A stretch of DNA of 6,021 nt from Chloracidobacterium sp. UBA6041 (lineage in GTDB: Bacteria > Acidobacteriota > Blastocatellia > Pyrinomonadales > Pyrinomonadaceae), in NCBI GenBank assembly GCA_002427845.1, contig DIYZ01000021.1, positions 1 to 6,021 on the forward strand. The letters run 5' to 3'. The position numbers and the translations under genes are program-made. This document shows, piece after piece, positions 4,789 through 6,021 of this stretch. Position 1 is the first letter of the stretch. Every line of letters starts with the position of its first letter. The notes under the pieces are model-generated. The model saw only the letters and a list, made by a program, of their open reading frames with translations, had not been told where the DNA came from and did no database searches.

Positions 4789-6021
4789 TTATGGCTTGGT
4801 TTTGAAGACAAATCCGAAACCCTGCTGCGGAGTATTAGGGTTGGATGAGAGGAGTTTGGCGATCTTCGCGGCGAAGACGGGGTCCAAAGATTCAATAGTT
4901 TCCTGCTGTTTCTCCGCCGATTTTCGATCCCCGATAGCAATGTAAGACAAGGCAAGTCCGTAGTAGGCTTGCGCTAGCTGCGGATTCAGCACGATGACCT
5001 GTTTCAATTCTTCAATCGCCCCGCTGTAACGACGCAGGTTGTAATAGGCGAGTCCGGTGGAGTAGTGCAGGTCCGCCAATGACGGAGACCTGGGAGTGTT
5101 CGTAACCTCAGGATTAGTCTGCTCCACTCGCTTATTGTACATCGCTTGCTTAATGGCCTCGAGCGCCTGGGGAAACTTCCCGAGTGCGGTGTAGGCATTA
5201 CTCAACTGATAATACGCTTCAGCATCAACGATCTCTGGTTTGATCCGAATCGCCATCTTCAACACGACTACTGCTTCCTGGTACTGCTGCAACGCTGCGT
5301 AAGCTATCCCGAGCTTTGCATAAGCAGCCGCGTCATTGGGATCACGCTCGGTCGCTTGTCTGAGTGCTTCCGCTGCCTCGGAATTGCGTCCCGACGCCAG
5401 GAACGCCGAGCCTTTCGCGTAAAATGAAGCTGCCGGTGCCACCGAGTCGGTTGCGGGCTTCGGATTGTCCTCCGAAGAATCTCCTGGCTGGAGTATCTTT
5501 AAGTCTGATATTCCTTGATTTGATTGGCTCGTCTTGAGTTCGCCTGACGTACCATTTGCAGCGGGCGACGCGGCCGACTGATGACCCGGTAAAGTGAAAG
5601 TGTAATTGATCACTCCGTAGATTCTCGCCGGATCCGGGGAAAGTTTGGCCCGCGAAAACTTCGCTTTTCGTGCTGCTGCCGCAGCGACTTCGCTAAACAG
5701 TGGATTGCCGGATAGTGCACTGGCATTCATTACTTCGCCCTTTTCATCGACCAGTATTTGAACTTCCACATTTCCTTCCGCTCCCGTAAGCATTGCCGCT
5801 TCCGGATACTGGGGTTGTGGCAAGTCGATGGCCGCCTTCCTGAGTGCTTCTTCTGACACTCGTATAACCGGCAGCTTGGGCGCGTCGTCTTTGGGTGTCA
5901 CTGCTGCGGGCGCCGAGATCGATGGTTCACTCTTCTCAGGCTTTACTACGATAGCCTCGGCAGCGTTGCTGGTTTTCTTCACATCACTTGTGGCTATTCC
6001 CGTCGCGGCAACACTCACGGG
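4789..6021 (-). CDS. TonB C-terminal domain plus TPR protein (5' end outside window)
   Basis: The open frame covers the whole stretch to the right edge without a stop. The GTG at 6018 is three bases from the edge and falls inside a low-complexity linker, so the true start is probably outside. Numbering from that GTG: residues 1-65 are an Ala/Pro/Lys/Glu-rich linker. Residues 66-142 are a TonB C-terminal domain (PQPQYPEAAMLTGAEGNVEV, AARKAKFS, INYTFTL). Residues 143-195 are another linker. Residues about 197-381 hold four or five TPR repeats (for example DAAAYAKLGIAYAALQQYQE and LAQAYYGLALSYIAIGDRKS). The protein ends with a short tail (GFGFVFKTKP). It is probably an envelope-spanning protein whose TPRs bind partners in the periplasm. 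A membrane helix should lie upstream. Its TonB domain resembles that of the DUF4388 protein. The stop at 4789 directly abuts the intron remnant, so the last residues might be altered by that insertion. Confidence 0.9.
   Translation of the reverse strand, partial: PVSVAATGIATSDVKKTSNAAEAIVVKPEKSEPSISAPAAVTPKDDAPKLPVIRVSEEALRKAAIDLPQPQYPEAAMLTGAEGNVEVQILVDEKGEVMNASALSGNPLFSEVAAAAARKAKFSRAKLSPDPARIYGVINYTFTLPGHQSAASPAANGTSGELKTSQSNQGISDLKILQPGDSSEDNPKPATDSVAPAASFYAKGSAFLASGRNSEAAEALRQATERDPNDAAAYAKLGIAYAALQQYQEAVVVLKMAIRIKPEIVDAEAYYQLSNAYTALGKFPQALEAIKQAMYNKRVEQTNPEVTNTPRSPSLADLHYSTGLAYYNLRRYSGAIEELKQVIVLNPQLAQAYYGLALSYIAIGDRKSAEKQQETIESLDPVFAAKIAKLLSSNPNTPQQGFGFVFKTKP

Noticed and set aside
1..6021. 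CRISPR array, tRNA or rRNA genes
   Set aside because: I saw no regularly spaced direct repeats, no cloverleaf with a TTCGA-type T-loop, and no rRNA-like sequence on either strand.

Overview
The window looks like chromosomal DNA from a soil or environmental bacterium, most likely Acidobacteriota. This is inferred from the gene families: TonB C-terminal domains fused to linkers, TPRs and a DUF4388 domain, a receiver-PAS protein with a degenerate REC motif, a PPOX-family protein, and a MerR-like HTH ending in an 'IPYRKPPGSN' motif. No marker gene is present, so the phylum is a guess.

Layout: (1) 1-470, minus strand: the 5' part of a receiver (REC) protein that runs into a PAS-like segment and off the left edge. 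(2) 471-1292: about 820 bases without a convincing gene, containing one terminator-like hairpin. (3) 1293-1831, plus strand: a pyridoxamine-5'-phosphate-oxidase-family (PPOX) gene broken by a one-base frameshift near 1677. (4) 1828-1990, minus strand: a small excisionase/MerR-type HTH gene with a frame break near its N-terminus and a short C-terminus. Its stop codon overlaps the PPOX stop inside one TTAA. (5) 1991-2307: intergenic, with two adjacent inverted repeats. (6) 6021-2308, minus strand: a co-directional block. In reading order it holds a TonB-C plus TPR protein (5' end outside the window), a 5'-truncated group II intron remnant (maturase C-terminus plus probable domains V and VI), a frameshifted membrane-associated protein, and a DUF4388 / zinc-ribbon / transmembrane / TonB-C protein.

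How the genes may work together: the two outer genes of the minus-strand block carry clearly related TonB C-terminal domains. The gene between them, once its frame is repaired, ends only 34 bases before the DUF4388 gene. I infer an envelope-associated operon that was later invaded by a group II intron. No ExbB, ExbD or TonB-dependent receptor is visible, so classical TonB energy transduction is not demonstrated.

The most unusual feature is a run of about seven apparent single-base frame breaks between roughly 1.67 and 4.35 kb, including two pairs that compensate each other. The genes at both ends of the window read cleanly. This is either real decay around mobile-element remnants or residual sequencing error, and the sequence alone cannot decide. 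I see no clear evidence of a wholly new biological system. The best candidates for novelty are the DUF4388-zinc-ribbon-TonB fusion and the paired hairpins downstream of it.
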